Of a stretch of DNA of 43,897 bases, positions 7,077 to 18,000 are shown in pieces. The notes under the pieces were generated by a model that was not told the origin of the DNA, did not search any database, and saw only the letters and a program-made list of their open reading frames with translations. The DNA comes from Spirochaetales bacterium (GTDB taxonomy: Bacteria > Spirochaetota > Spirochaetia > SZUA-6 > DRHE01). Positions within the stretch are counted from its first letter, which is position 1. Each line of letters starts with the position of its first letter. Both the position numbers and the translations under genes were made by a program. The stretch is taken from NCBI GenBank assembly GCA_030615505.1, contig JAUWZD010000031.1:1-43897 (forward strand), in the 5' to 3' direction.

Positions 7077-7863
7077 ACCTCTTCTTTTTTTCGATTCCGG
7101 AGTAAAGGGGCTCCCTTATCTGGAGATGGCTAAGAGCTTGCTTCCTGCTGAGCGTTTTGTTTACCTTGCAGATAGAAAGAACTTCCCCTATGGTGAAAAG
7201 ACCACACATTCGCTTATCACCCTGATTCTTGAATCAATGGAAAGAGCTATCAGTATGCTTAAGCCAAAGCTGGTGGTGATTGCCTGCAATACTGCTTCAG
7301 TAGTCGCCCTTTCACTCCTGCGGGAGAAGTTTCTCGTACCCTTTATCGGGGTGGTACCTGCTATAAAACCTGCGGCAGAACGCCTAAAATCCGGTAAGTT
7401 AGGGGTGCTGGCTACAAGGCAAACGGTTTCCGATATCTACCTTGATCAGTTAATCGAAAATTTTACCTGTCACTGTGAGGTTGTTAAGCTTCCTTTGACT
7501 AAGCTGGTAGATCTTGTTGAATATCATTTTTTTAATGCAAGCTCAAGCGATAAAATACAGATCCTTAACCAAGAAATCGGTAATTTGAAGGATCGGGGTA
7601 TCAGCATGGTAGTGTTGGGATGTACTCACTTCATTCTGCTGGAAAATGAGCTGAAGAACGTACTGGGCGATCAGATCAGTATAGTGGATTCCAGGGAGGG
7701 TGTTACGAAGCAGCTAGTAAAGGTGCTGAAGGAGTCCGGCCAGGATTCCGCTGAACTCAAGGGAGAACATCAGTTCTATCTTACCGGTAGTGACCAATCC
7801 CTGCATAGATACCGGTTATTTGCCGAGGAGTACGGTCTGTGCTTCAGGGGTGTTTTAGAGTGA
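7069..7863 (+). CDS. murI: glutamate racemase
   Basis: Converts L-glutamate to D-glutamate for peptidoglycan, a cofactor-independent cytosolic enzyme. The 264-residue product has the substrate-loop motif FFDSGVKGL, the first catalytic-Cys region VIACNTASV, and the second catalytic-Cys motif VLGCTHFILL; length is typical. TTG at 7051 would add six residues, but ATG 7069 places MDRPLLFFDSG at the usual family start. It overlaps the zinc-ribbon gene by 8 nt and the rsgA GTG start overlaps its TGA, so the three are translationally coupled. Confidence 0.95.
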   Translation: MDRPLLFFDSGVKGLPYLEMAKSLLPAERFVYLADRKNFPYGEKTTHSLITLILESMERAISMLKPKLVVIACNTASVVALSLLREKFLVPFIGVVPAIKPAAERLKSGKLGVLATRQTVSDIYLDQLIENFTCHCEVVKLPLTKLVDLVEYHFFNASSSDKIQILNQEIGNLKDRGISMVVLGCTHFILLENELKNVLGDQISIVDSREGVTKQLVKVLKESGQDSAELKGEHQFYLTGSDQSLHRYRLFAEEYGLCFRGVLE

Positions 7864-8804
7864 GCTCCATGATAGGTCAGGTTTTATTCGGCATTAACAA
7901 CATCTATACAGTTTCAGTAGACGGAAGAGAATTTAAGTGCCGCATAAAGGGAAAAATCCTGAAAACTGAAAAAAAATTCTACAATCCCGTCGCAGTGGGT
8001 GATTATGTAGAACTCAATCCGGACCCGATTTCAGAGGAAACCGGCTGGATTTATCAGCTCAGGGAAAGAAGAAGTTCCTTGCTGCGCTGGAATAAAAAAA
8101 GGAAGGCTGCCCAGGTTATTGCAGCTAATGCGGATCTGCTGGTTTGCATATGCTCTGTAGAATCTCCGCCGTTTCGACCACGTTTCATCGATCGCCTGTT
8201 GATCAGCGGAGATTTGGGGGATTTATTGCCAATGGTTATTATCAATAAATGCGATCTTGGCTTAACAGAAGAGATCAGTAAGAGACTGGCTGCATATCAA
8301 TCTATGGGATATCAGGTGATACGCTGTTCGGCAATAAACGGGCAGGGAATTGCTGAGCTGGAGCAGGCAATTAACAAGCAGACAGCCGTATTTGCCGGAC
8401 AATCGGGAGTTGGTAAATCTCACCTTTTAAATTGTCTTGAGCCGGGCCTTAACCTGAAAATCAGAGAAGTTTCCAGTAAATTCAACCGCGGCGTGCATAC
8501 AACTAACTACTCAGTGATGATTAATTTAAAAAACGGCTCTACCCTTATCGATACACCGGGTATCAGGGAATTTGAGCTGGCAGGACTAAAACCTGAAGAG
8601 CTGCATCACTATTTCCGGGACTTTTTACTCTTTGCCCCTCAATGCTCTTATTATGCCTGCATGCACATAAAAGAACCGGGCTGTGCGGTCAGGGATGCCC
8701 TGGAAGACGGAAAAATCCATCCCGATCGTTATGAGAGCTACCTTCGGATCTATGATCATCTAAAGAGTTTTCAGAAGGAATACTATGGATCCGCATACGA
8801 TTAA
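7860..8804 (+). CDS. rsgA: ribosome small-subunit-dependent GTPase RsgA
   Basis: Circularly permuted GTPase that checks the decoding centre during late 30S assembly. Domains in order are an N-terminal OB fold (IGQVLFGINN to about residue 70), then G4 (INKCD) before G1/P-loop GQSGVGKS near 180-187, G3 DTPG, and a C-terminal zinc-binding helical domain with C-x4-C-x-H-x5-C (CSYYACMHIKEPGC). The permuted order G4-G1-G3 is diagnostic. Upstream GTG 7839 lies deep inside murI. GTG 7860 has AGGGG 9 nt before it and overlaps the murI stop; ATG 7869 is a close alternative. The 3' end overlaps mutS2 by 20 nt. Confidence 0.95.
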   Translation: MSSMIGQVLFGINNIYTVSVDGREFKCRIKGKILKTEKKFYNPVAVGDYVELNPDPISEETGWIYQLRERRSSLLRWNKKRKAAQVIAANADLLVCICSVESPPFRPRFIDRLLISGDLGDLLPMVIINKCDLGLTEEISKRLAAYQSMGYQVIRCSAINGQGIAELEQAINKQTAVFAGQSGVGKSHLLNCLEPGLNLKIREVSSKFNRGVHTTNYSVMINLKNGSTLIDTPGIREFELAGLKPEELHHYFRDFLLFAPQCSYYACMHIKEPGCAVRDALEDGKIHPDRYESYLRIYDHLKSFQKEYYGSAYD

Positions 8805-11148
8805 GCTGCTTGAATTCTCTTCCGTGCTCCAGGAACTGGTCGATTCCTGTTTTTGCGCCCAGGGTAAGAAGAGGATCCGATCCGAGGAGATTCTAACTGA
8901 ACCTGACGAGGTGCAGGAACGACTCAAACTGGCCGTCGAATTTCGCCGGATATTGGAATCCGGAAGGTCCTTTCACCTTTTAGATTTTCCCGATATCGGT
9001 TCGCTCATACCGGCATTCTCTAAAACCGGTACTCAGTTCGATGAAGATGAACTCTCCCGGCTCGGGCGCTTTATCGTCTCAGCCGGACGGCTCCGGCGCC
9101 ACATATTACGCAATGCAGTAAAGACTGAACAGAGTAGCCGATCTAAAAACATTACACTTTCTTCAATAGCTTCCTGTATTCCGGAGCTTAAAGCGCTTGC
9201 TAAAGAAATCTTCACCTTAGTCGACAGGGAGGGCAATTTAAAGGATAGAAACATTCCGGTGTTGAGGGATATAAAAAGTAGGATCAAGAATTCGCAGAAA
9301 CAGATTGAACGTCTGGCCCGGGAATATCTAAGCAATACGGAGTATAGAAGCTTCTGGCAGACTGATAATCCCACCCAGAGGGACGGCCGCACAGTCCTGC
9401 CTTTAAAGTCCAATTTTAAGGGCCGCATTAGGGGAATTATTCATGAAGTCTCGGCCAGCGGCGCCACTATTTATTTAGAGCCTCTGGATATAGTTGAAAA
9501 GAATAATGAGATAGTAGAGCAGCAAAACCGGTACAGGATGGAGGCTCGTCGGATATTAAGAGAGCTGAGCTTCAAAGTGGTGGCTTCGGCTGAGGACTTG
9601 ACAGCCATGGTGGAGGCTGTTTCAGAGCTGGACGCATTGTATGCCAGGGCAGTTTATGCCATAAAGCAGAAATGTACACCGGCAGAAATTTATAAGTCTT
9701 CAATTGCCCTGAACCAGGCGCGGCATCCTCTCCTGGGAAAAGAAGCGGTACCGATTACACTTTCATTAGGCGGGGACAGCCGGGTTCTTATCATTACAGG
9801 ACCGAATACAGGCGGAAAAACCGTAACTTTGAAAACAGTTGGTCTTTTAGCACTTATGAATCAATTCGGAATGGAGATTCCCGTAGAGGAGGGAAGCTCT
9901 CTGTGTGTATTTGATAGAATATTGGCCGACATAGGAGATGAGCAGTCAATAGAACAGTCTCTGTCAACTTTTTCCGGACATATCGTTAATATTACCCGGA
10001 TCATAGAGTCCAGTACGGATCGATCCTTAGTTTTATTTGATGAGCTGGGAGCGGGAACAGATCCTGAAGAAGGCGTAGCCATGGCCATGTCTCTCCTGGA
10101 TCACTTTATCAGTAAAGGCTGCCTCACACTGGCCACCACTCATCATGGAATACTAAAGAATTACGGCTACTCCCGTCCGGGTGTAGAAAATGCTTCCATG
10201 GAGTTTAATCAAGAGGATCTGAAACCAACGTTTCATATTATAATGGGAATCCCCGGGGAGAGTCATGCCTTAGAGATTGCCAGACGAAGCGGAATACCTG
10301 AAATTATTGTGCACAATGCAGAGGCTTATCTCCGGGATGAGAGAAGCGATATTTCAGAGTTGATAAAGAGGCTTTCAAAGAAACAGAGAGAGCTTATAGA
10401 TGCTGAGAAGGAACAGAAAAGCAGGGAATCGAGGCTGCATAAAAAAACCAGGGAAACCGATCTCAAGGAATTGAGAATCCGGCAGAAGGAGATGGAGCTG
10501 CGTGAGCATGGAATGATTGATATGAAACGCTTTTTAAAAGAGAGCCGCAGGGAGCTTGAGCGCATTATAAGAGAGATAAGAGAAGGTGAGCTGACGGAGG
10601 AGAAAATTTTAATGATCAGGGACCACCACCGCAGGTTGGAATCACGGGTTCAGGAAGAGGAAGAGAAGCTTGAGCGTGAACGAAAAACTCTGTATAAGGA
10701 GCCTGATTATGTCCTCCGGGAGGGTATGGAAGTAATCTTTAAAGGAGGAAAAAGGGGCAGGATCTTAAGAAAGGGTAAGGGCAATAGCTGGATAGTAGAA
10801 ACCGATACCCTCAGGGGCGAATTCCGGCTTGAGGATATCGAACCGGCTGAAGGGAACGGTGAGAAGGAGAATAAGGTTTCTATTTTAAAGGATCTGGTCA
10901 GTCGGGATCTTCCCCTTCAACTGGATATTCGCGGATTAAGACTGGAAGAGGCAATCCGGCGATTGCAGCAGCAGTTGGATGAGGCAATTATACAGGGTTT
11001 GAGGGAATTTACAGTTGTACACGGCAAAGGCGACGGCATCCTTCAGCAGGGTGTGCATTCATACCTGGGGCAGTGCGAATGGGTTAAAGACTATTATTTT
11101 TCCAGGCCTGAGGAGGGCGGGTTCGGAAAGACCATCGTGAAGCTTTAA
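8785..11148 (+). CDS. mutS2: MutS2 endonuclease/ATPase with Smr domain
   Basis: MutS-like ATPase without the mismatch-recognition domain, which acts on branched DNA or on collided ribosomes depending on species. The 787 residues show the N-terminal helical core (about 1-300), Walker A GPNTGGKT near 339-346, the MutS signature LVLFDELGAGTDPEEG with Walker B, ATTHHGILK, a long charged coiled coil (about 515-640), a KOW-like linker (EGMEVIFKGGKRGRILRKG), and a C-terminal Smr nuclease domain (LDIRGLRLEEAIRRL, VVHGKGDGILQ) at about 705-787. All key motifs are intact and length is typical. The start overlaps rsgA, and the 3' end overlaps convergent ispH by 4 nt. Confidence 0.95.
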   Translation: MDPHTIKLLEFSSVLQELVDSCFCAQGKKRIRSEEILTEPDEVQERLKLAVEFRRILESGRSFHLLDFPDIGSLIPAFSKTGTQFDEDELSRLGRFIVSAGRLRRHILRNAVKTEQSSRSKNITLSSIASCIPELKALAKEIFTLVDREGNLKDRNIPVLRDIKSRIKNSQKQIERLAREYLSNTEYRSFWQTDNPTQRDGRTVLPLKSNFKGRIRGIIHEVSASGATIYLEPLDIVEKNNEIVEQQNRYRMEARRILRELSFKVVASAEDLTAMVEAVSELDALYARAVYAIKQKCTPAEIYKSSIALNQARHPLLGKEAVPITLSLGGDSRVLIITGPNTGGKTVTLKTVGLLALMNQFGMEIPVEEGSSLCVFDRILADIGDEQSIEQSLSTFSGHIVNITRIIESSTDRSLVLFDELGAGTDPEEGVAMAMSLLDHFISKGCLTLATTHHGILKNYGYSRPGVENASMEFNQEDLKPTFHIIMGIPGESHALEIARRSGIPEIIVHNAEAYLRDERSDISELIKRLSKKQRELIDAEKEQKSRESRLHKKTRETDLKELRIRQKEMELREHGMIDMKRFLKESRRELERIIREIREGELTEEKILMIRDHHRRLESRVQEEEEKLERERKTLYKEPDYVLREGMEVIFKGGKRGRILRKGKGNSWIVETDTLRGEFRLEDIEPAEGNGEKENKVSILKDLVSRDLPLQLDIRGLRLEEAIRRLQQQLDEAIIQGLREFTVVHGKGDGILQQGVHSYLGQCEWVKDYYFSRPEEGGFGKTIVKL

Positions 11149-12002
11149 TATATTTCAATTACAGCCCCCCCGGATTCGAGCTTTCGTATCACCTCCTGTA
11201 TGGTTTCATCCGGTGTTGAGGCCCCTGCCGTGAAAGCAATGGAGGAATGTTTAAGTATTTTCTCTACCTCCAGATCCCCGGCACTCCGAATCCAGTAGGC
11301 GGCGCCGTTTTCTAATGCAATTTCGAAGAGCTTCTGAGTGTTGCTGGAGTTCTTACCGCCAATGATCAGGGAAGCTTCGGTCAACCGGGAGTATTTAGCT
11401 ATCCATTCCTGTCTCTTTAAAACAAAGGGACATAGAGTATCCATAGTATGCAGATCCAAACCCTTTTCTTTAAGGATATGGATAATACTATAAAAGAAAT
11501 CAGGAGAGGTGGTGGTCTGGGCAAAGACAAAGTGTTTTCCCGTACCTGAATAGAATTCAGCTTCCCGGCTGCTTGATAATACCACACCTGAATCGGCACC
11601 TGCATAGCCCAGATGACCCCTGACTTCAGGATGTTTGGGATCCCCAACGATAATTATTTTAAAACCCAGTTTCCGTTTTTTACTTATGTTTTTATGTATT
11701 CTCTTTACTCTCAGACATGTTAGGTCCAGATAGGAGATCCCACGCTCCTTTAAGATCTTTTCCTCTTCCGGAGGTATGCCGTGGGCTCGAATAATAACAT
11801 ACTGGCTCTTATCAAGCTCCTCCAGCCTGTGCCGGACCGAAATACCGCTATTCTTTAAATCCCTGGTAACATCAGGATTATGGATAAGTTCACCGTAAGA
11901 GACGACATTATGCTTAAGTTTAGCTGCTTTTAGTGCGCCGGAAATAGTTCTCTTAACACCGTCACATAAGCCTGTAGAGCGATCAAGTAGGACTCTTGTC
12001 AT
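11145..12002 (-). CDS. ispH: 4-hydroxy-3-methylbut-2-enyl diphosphate reductase
   Basis: Last enzyme of the MEP isoprenoid pathway: an iron-sulfur enzyme reducing HMBPP to IPP and DMAPP. All three cluster cysteines are present (C13 in GLCDGVK, C96 in LTCLRV, C191 in TLCPFV), as are the substrate residues H41 (IHNP), H74 (RAHG), H124 and E126 (KHPEV), the TTT stretch near 163-165, the GGKNSSNT motif and the GASTPDE motif. At 285 residues it is slightly short for the family, with no visible loss of active-site residues. The motif wording is divergent (GLCDGV rather than GFCFGV), as expected for a distant lineage. It is a monocistronic minus-strand gene between two plus-strand runs. Confidence 0.95.
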   Translation of the reverse strand: MTRVLLDRSTGLCDGVKRTISGALKAAKLKHNVVSYGELIHNPDVTRDLKNSGISVRHRLEELDKSQYVIIRAHGIPPEEEKILKERGISYLDLTCLRVKRIHKNISKKRKLGFKIIIVGDPKHPEVRGHLGYAGADSGVVLSSSREAEFYSGTGKHFVFAQTTTSPDFFYSIIHILKEKGLDLHTMDTLCPFVLKRQEWIAKYSRLTEASLIIGGKNSSNTQKLFEIALENGAAYWIRSAGDLEVEKILKHSSIAFTAGASTPDETIQEVIRKLESGGAVIEIY

Positions 12003-12043
12003 TATGTTTCTTAGCAGTTATTATATCAATAAAATTAAGATAT

Positions 12044-12253
12044 ATGAATCCCCTATTTTTCCTAAGGCTATTCACACAATGGCAGATGATATTTATTTCA
12101 GTCCTTATACTGGTTCTTCTACCCTTAATCTTCTATATCTCCTCGCTTAATGGTAAAGCCGGTCGTCCGGGAGCATCTTCTTCCCCCGGGGCGGAATCCG
12201 GGCCGGAATCCGGGCCGGGAGGAGAAATTCCTCCGGAATCTCCTGGTGAGTAG
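12044..12253 (+). CDS. small single-pass membrane protein with Gly/Pro/Glu tail
   Basis: A 69-residue hypothetical with one strong transmembrane helix (about 16-35, IFISVLILVLLPLIFYISSL) followed by a low-complexity tail rich in Gly, Pro, Ser and Glu. The tail is partly encoded by a 12-nt tandem repeat. The frame is open back to TTG 11996, but those 16 codons overlap the ispH 5' end; ATG 12044 is preferred, though its ribosome-binding site is weak. It lies 3 nt before uvrA and may serve mainly as a coupled leader gene. Not recognised; coding status is plausible rather than certain. Confidence 0.5.
   Translation: MNPLFFLRLFTQWQMIFISVLILVLLPLIFYISSLNGKAGRPGASSSPGAESGPESGPGGEIPPESPGE
12193..12216 (+). 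repeat. 12-nt tandem repeat, two perfect copies
   Basis: The unit GGAATCCGGGCC occurs twice in a row inside the small membrane-protein gene, encoding an ESGP-type duplication in its tail. It is a likely site of slippage-driven length change. Confidence 0.85.
12218..12234 (+). other. GC-rich hairpin 22 nt upstream of uvrA
   Basis: GGAGGA and TCCTCC flank the five-base loop GAAAT, and the flanking CCGG/CCGG can extend the stem with a one-base bulge. There is no T-tract, so it is not a standard terminator. One arm is a perfect Shine-Dalgarno sequence, so folding could hide or expose a ribosome-loading site near uvrA. Function is an inference. Confidence 0.45.
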
Positions 12254-12256
12254 GGC

Positions 12257-15088
12257 GTGAAAAAGATCTACATTAAAGGCGCAAGGGAGCATAATTTAAA
12301 GAATATTGATCTGGAATTGCCCAGAGACAGGCTGATTGTCATTTCCGGTATAAGCGGCTCCGGGAAATCCTCACTTGCCTTTGATACGATCTTTGCTGAG
12401 GGTCAGAGACGCTATGTGGAATCCCTTTCCGCCTATGCCCGGCAGTTTTTAGGCAGGCTGGATAAGCCGGATCTTGATTATATTGAGGGACTGTCACCGG
12501 CTATTTCCATTGAGCAAAAAACAACCCATAAAAATCCCCGTTCAACAGTTGGCACAGTTACCGAGATCTATGATTATCTTAGGCTGCTATATGCACGCAT
12601 AGGTATTCCCCATTGTCCGCTCTGCGGCCGGGAAATTAAGGAGCAATCCGTAGATCAAATTGTTGATGCTATTTTAAAAATGCCTGAAGGTTCTAAGATT
12701 ATTCTACTCGCTCCCGTAGTGCGCGGCAGGAAGGGAGAGCATCAGAAGATATTAAAGGATGCCCGGCGCTCCGGTTTTGTCCGGATAAGGATTAACGGTG
12801 AAATCGTTTCTTTGGATGATGAAATTAAACTCGATAAAAAGAAGAAACATAGTATAGAAATAGTAGTTGACCGCCTTATTATAAAACCGGCAGTTGAAAA
12901 GCGCCTGGCCGAATCGGTTGAAACTTCACTTGATGCTGCTTCCGGTAAATTGATCGTCCTGATACAGGAAGGAAAAAACTTTAGAGAAGAATTTTTTTCC
13001 CAGGTAAATGCCTGCCCCACATGCGGTATCAGTATACCCGAGCTTCAACCGAGATTATTTTCATTTAACAGTCCTTTCGGCGCATGTACGGAATGCTCCG
13101 GTTTAGGAATAACACTTGAATTTGATCCGGATTTAGTCATTCCCGATAGAAGTCTTTCCTTTAATCAGGGCGCTATCATTCCTTATAATCCCAGGGCAAA
13201 CTGGCACAGAAGCCTTTTTGAGTCCCTGGCCAGGCATTTCAGATTTAATCTTGAAACGCCGATTGAGGATCTGCCCTCAAGAATCATTCACATCCTTCTC
13301 TACGGTACGAGTGAAGCGATCAAGTTTAAATATATAAACCGGGAAAGGACCGGAAGGTACGAATATGTATCCGGTTTCCGGGGAATCTTAGGTGAACTTA
13401 AGAGAAGATATTTAGAAACTTCTTCGAATAGGATCAAAGAATGGCTGGAAGACTTTATGAGGCAGAAGGAGTGCACAGCCTGCCGCGGGAGGAGGCTCAG
13501 GCCTGAAAGCCTGGCCGTAACCGTGGGAGATAATAATATTTTCGAGATCACAGCCCTTTCTGTAACTGCAGCTTTTGATTTTTTTAATACACTCCATTTG
13601 AACAACACCCAAAGGAAAATCGCTTCACAGATCTTAAAGGAGATAAAATCCAGGCTCACCTTTATGATGAATGTAGGTCTTGATTACCTGACACTCGAGC
13701 GAAAGGCCTTCACATTGTCCGGTGGAGAAGCTCAGAGAATTCGATTGGCCACCCAGATCGGATCTTCATTAGTAGGTGTTCTGTACATTCTTGATGAGCC
13801 TACAATCGGGCTCCATCAGAGGGATAACGGACGGCTGCTTGATACTTTAAAGCATTTAAGGGATCTCGGGAATACATTGATTGTAGTGGAGCATGATGAA
13901 CAGACCTTGAGATCCGCTGATTATATAGTTGATCTAGGACCCGGAGCCGGTGTACACGGGGGAGAGGTAATATTCGCAGGCACCTATAAAGAAATTCTTA
14001 AAAATAATAATTCCCTTACAGGATTATATCTCTCCGGAAAGAAAAAAATTGAAATAATCGGTGAGAGAAGAAAGGGGAATGGTAAGGCAATCATTCTTAA
14101 TGGGGCTAAGGAACATAACCTGAAGAATATCGATGTCCTTTTTCCTATGCGAATTCTGTCAGTGATCACCGGTGTATCCGGCTCAGGAAAGTCCTCCCTG
14201 CTTACAGATCTTCTTTATCCTATTCTATCCAATCGTTTGGGGAAAACCCATAAACCCGAAGGAAGCTATACATCGATTGAGGGAATAGAAGAAATTGACA
14301 AGGTCATAAATATTGACCAGAGCCCTATTGGAAGAACTCCCCGTTCAAATCCGGCAACATACGTGGGTCTGTTTACGCCGATCCGTGAGCTCTTTGCATC
14401 GCTTCCCGAGTCTCGAGCAAGAGGGTATAAACCCGGGCGATTCTCTTTCAATGTAAGGGGCGGAAGATGCGAAAACTGCCAGGGTGCCGGTACAATAAAG
14501 ATAGAGATGCATTTTCTGCCCGATGTTTATATAACCTGTGATGTGTGTAAAGGTAAGAGATACAGCCGGGAGACTTTAGATATCCGCTATAAGGGTAAAA
14601 ATATATATGAAGTACTTTGTTTTAGTGTGGAAGAGGCGCTTGAATTTTTTAAGAAGATTCCGGCTGTAGCACAGAAATTAAAAGTATTAAATGAGGTGGG
14701 CTTAGGCTATATTAAACTCGGCCAATCCGCCCTGACTCTTTCCGGTGGTGAGGCGCAGAGGGTCAAGCTTTCCTTAGAATTATCCAGGAGGAGCACAGGA
14801 AGGACATTTTATATCCTGGATGAGCCGACTACAGGTCTGCACTTTGCGGATGTTGAAAAACTGATGGAAGTTCTTCACAAACTTGTGGATAATGGCAACA
14901 CAATGGTTCTTATTGAGCATAATTTGGACGTGATAAAACAGGCTGACTATATAATCGATCTGGGCCCGGAAGGCGGGGATAAGGGAGGAAGGATCGTTGT
15001 TACAGGCTGTCCTGAAGAAATCATCAGGCACTCTTCGTCATATACTGGAAAATATTTGAAAAAGGTCCTGTGTAACTCCGGTACATGA
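12257..15088 (+). CDS. uvrA: excinuclease ABC subunit A
   Basis: Damage-recognition ATPase of nucleotide excision repair. The 943-residue protein contains, in order: ABC1 Walker [10 protein letters not shown] near 31-39, a first zinc module (CPLCG), the UvrB-binding and insertion domains, a second cysteine set (CPTCG and CTECSGLG), signature [11 protein letters not shown] with [13 protein letters not shown]2 Walker [10 protein letters not shown], the DNA-binding zinc finger CENCQGAG...CDVCKGKR, and a second [11 protein letters not shown] with LDEPTTGLH. Everything is intact and of normal length. The start is GTG 12257 and the gene overlaps lptD by 4 nt (ATGA). No LexA-like box is obvious upstream. 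Confidence 0.97.
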   Translation: MKKIYIKGAREHNLKNIDLELPRDRLIVISGISGSGKSSLAFDTIFAEGQRRYVESLSAYARQFLGRLDKPDLDYIEGLSPAISIEQKTTHKNPRSTVGTVTEIYDYLRLLYARIGIPHCPLCGREIKEQSVDQIVDAILKMPEGSKIILLAPVVRGRKGEHQKILKDARRSGFVRIRINGEIVSLDDEIKLDKKKKHSIEIVVDRLIIKPAVEKRLAESVETSLDAASGKLIVLIQEGKNFREEFFSQVNACPTCGISIPELQPRLFSFNSPFGACTECSGLGITLEFDPDLVIPDRSLSFNQGAIIPYNPRANWHRSLFESLARHFRFNLETPIEDLPSRIIHILLYGTSEAIKFKYINRERTGRYEYVSGFRGILGELKRRYLETSSNRIKEWLEDFMRQKECTACRGRRLRPESLAVTVGDNNIFEITALSVTAAFDFFNTLHLNNTQRKIASQILKEIKSRLTFMMNVGLDYLTLERKAFTLSGGEAQRIRLATQIGSSLVGVLYILDEPTIGLHQRDNGRLLDTLKHLRDLGNTLIVVEHDEQTLRSADYIVDLGPGAGVHGGEVIFAGTYKEILKNNNSLTGLYLSGKKKIEIIGERRKGNGKAIILNGAKEHNLKNIDVLFPMRILSVITGVSGSGKSSLLTDLLYPILSNRLGKTHKPEGSYTSIEGIEEIDKVINIDQSPIGRTPRSNPATYVGLFTPIRELFASLPESRARGYKPGRFSFNVRGGRCENCQGAGTIKIEMHFLPDVYITCDVCKGKRYSRETLDIRYKGKNIYEVLCFSVEEALEFFKKIPAVAQKLKVLNEVGLGYIKLGQSALTLSGGEAQRVKLSLELSRRSTGRTFYILDEPTTGLHFADVEKLMEVLHKLVDNGNTMVLIEHNLDVIKQADYIIDLGPEGGDKGGRIVVTGCPEEIIRHSSSYTGKYLKKVLCNSGT

Positions 15089-18000
15089 AATATTTCTGGC
15101 TTTTATTATTATTTCTGCTTCCCTTAAGTCCTATTCATTCTGATTCTGAAAGCCCTTCTGAAGACCTGGTGCTTAAAACACTTGCCCAGGATATAGATAC
15201 GGCCAGCTACTATGAGCTTGTTGCCTGGTGCAGGGAGCTGGGGCTGGATGATTCCGGAGGCAGGAAAGAGCTGCAGGAAAGGCTTTTTTCCCATTTCAAT
15301 ATTGAATCCGTTAAAGAGCCGGATGTTGAGGAGGAAGAAAAGAAAACGCGTTTAGAGATAAAATCAGCTAAAGAAACAGAATACTTCAGTATTCAAGAGG
15401 TTGATGAAGATTACATCCTGCTTCAGGGTGATGTTTTAGTCGAGGTGCAGGATAAGGATGCAGTTCATATAATCAGAGCACAGAGAATTATTCTCAACAA
15501 GACAATGGATATTATAACGGCTGAAGGAGATATTGAATATAAATTAATACGGGGTGAGCAGGAAGAGGTGTTCAAGGGTGAAAAACTTACCTTCAATGTA
15601 GATACGTGGGAGGGTGTATTTTTCCACGGCGGACTGGAATCGGAAAAGGATATAGAGGGTGAGATAATAACCTTTTCTTACACGGGAAAAACAATTTCTA
15701 AATTAAAGAATGAAACCGTGATCCTGGACTCAGGAGTTATTACCTCCAGCAAGCCTGTAGACCCTTACTACCATATCAGGGCAAAAAAAATATGGGTGCT
15801 TGCGCCCGGAGAATGGGCTATCTGGAATGCAGTGCTTTATGTGGGGCGCGTGCCTGTACTTTACATTCCCTTTTTCTTCCTCCCCGGGGATGAGTTTTTC
15901 TTTCACCCGGCAATAGGCTATAAAGAGCGGGAAGGGGCATTCCTCCAGACAACAGCGTATCTGATCGGCCGGAAGGAGAGAAAGGAGAGCCCTATCTCCT
16001 TTCTTGCGGCCACAGAAGATGAATCAACTCAAGTTAAACGTAAAATTCGCGGTCTTTTTTTAAGACAGACTGATGAGGAGATCCCCCCTGACGAGAAAGA
16101 ATGGTTTTTAAAAGTACTGTTGGATGCATATTCACGTTTGGGAGGACTTGCCGGTATAGCGGGTGACTTTTTTCCCTATGTCAGTTTCCAGGCAGGTATC
16201 GGTTTCAGCCGTAGCATTTTTACAGAAGGGGGAATTTATACACCCTTCCACCGGGATGATGGCCGATATAAATCATATTGGAATAAATCCTGGATATTCG
16301 GGGCTGAATTGCCCTTTCGATACGGATTTAATTCAGATTGGGATATCGGGAAAGAGGACTATAAGCTCTCAGGCAATTTCGAAATGTATTCGGATCCCTA
16401 CTTTACCAGTGATTTTTATAATCGAGCCGAGGATATAGACTGGTCAGGGATGCTCGGCCTGGATGAAGAATCCGAAGCACAGGATCTCTTTGCAGAGAAG
16501 CTGAACCTATCCTGGGAGTTGTCAGGTGAGGCTAATTTCTCGAATTTCTTTACAACTCCTCTATTAACGACGTTATCTATTTCCTATCTGAATGCCAGCT
16601 TTATCTGGCAGAGCCGGGAAGTTGAAGGCATATCTTTGGATCCTGTTCTAGCGGTGGATCCTTCAAGACGATTTTACTATCCTGTAAACTTTATACTTCC
16701 CAGTACAGCACTGCAGATAAAAGGAGATATTCTCAGCCTGCCTGTATCGGCCGGAGTAGAAGGGGAGGAGAGTAATGCCCAGCCCGGGGAAGAAGAGCCA
16801 GGAAAAGGGTACCGGACACCCGGTGAATTTGAGCACGAGTCCCCGCTGTCGGATGAAGAGGATAAGAATGATCAGGAAGAATATCCATCTTTTAGGCTTC
16901 CGGAGCTTAAGGAGGATCTACCCGAAAAGATTGAAAAGGAACCGATTTCTTTCCTGCTCTCCTATCAGATTAGCCCAAGTATGATTTTAGAGCAGAGCTT
17001 TGATTCTGAAGATTGGAAAAAACGCTCAGATGTCGACTTTGCCGCCCAGTACACAACCTTAGAGACCTCAGGCAGCATCAGTCTGGATTCTCAAATGCAT
17101 GTGCTGGAGGATCTTATCGGTCTTTCTGCAAGCCTGCTTTATTCAGGAAGTTACAGAACCCGCTACAAGCAATCACATGAAGAAAATGATGCATGGGAGG
17201 CTCTTGTCATAGGGGACTATACCTCCAACTGCTCAGACTTCGGCACCAGCCTTGCGGCGGATCTGTTTCCATTTTTTGAGACTGAAACAATAGCCCAATC
17301 CAAACTTTCATACGATCTCGACTGGACCTTTTACAGCTATATTTATAATGTGGGGGCCTCATCTTACCAGAATCCTGTCTATCACGGCTATGGACCAAAA
17401 TGGAACCATGAAACAGTTGAGGAGCACAGCGCTGAAGCCGCTTTTATTTATCAGCCCTATCAGAGGGCCAACAGCTTGAGTATTTCCGCAGAGCTACCAC
17501 CCCTGCAGGGTGAATTCACCGGAATACTGGAATTCTATATCTGGCTTCTCAAGACAACGATACAGAGCGTCTTCCTGGAAGAAGGAGATTATTATCAAGG
17601 ATGGCGGAGATGGGACCCCGAACCCATCGTTGCACAGGAGACCCTGGAGCTGAGCGAAGATGTGAATTTACTTGAGGAAATACATTTTGATGCTGAAAAA
17701 AGTCTTGTCCTAAAAAGCATCAGTTCTATAGTGTTATGGGGATTCAGCGCCTCATTTACGGCTGAGAGGTTAAAACCGGTTTATTTTACCGGCAGTGAGT
17801 GGAAGGAAACAGGAGAAGATGAGCAATTTCTTCCCTCTAATGTGACGTTAGGATACGAATTTATCAGAGATCCTTATTACTTATGGAGGAATCGCATTAA
17901 GCTGGAGCTGCTGATGAACACCTCCTGGTCTATGGATCTGCAGGAGTTTAGTGAGAACTATATGGATTTTTCCTTCGGTTTAAATCTCTTTATTTATAAA

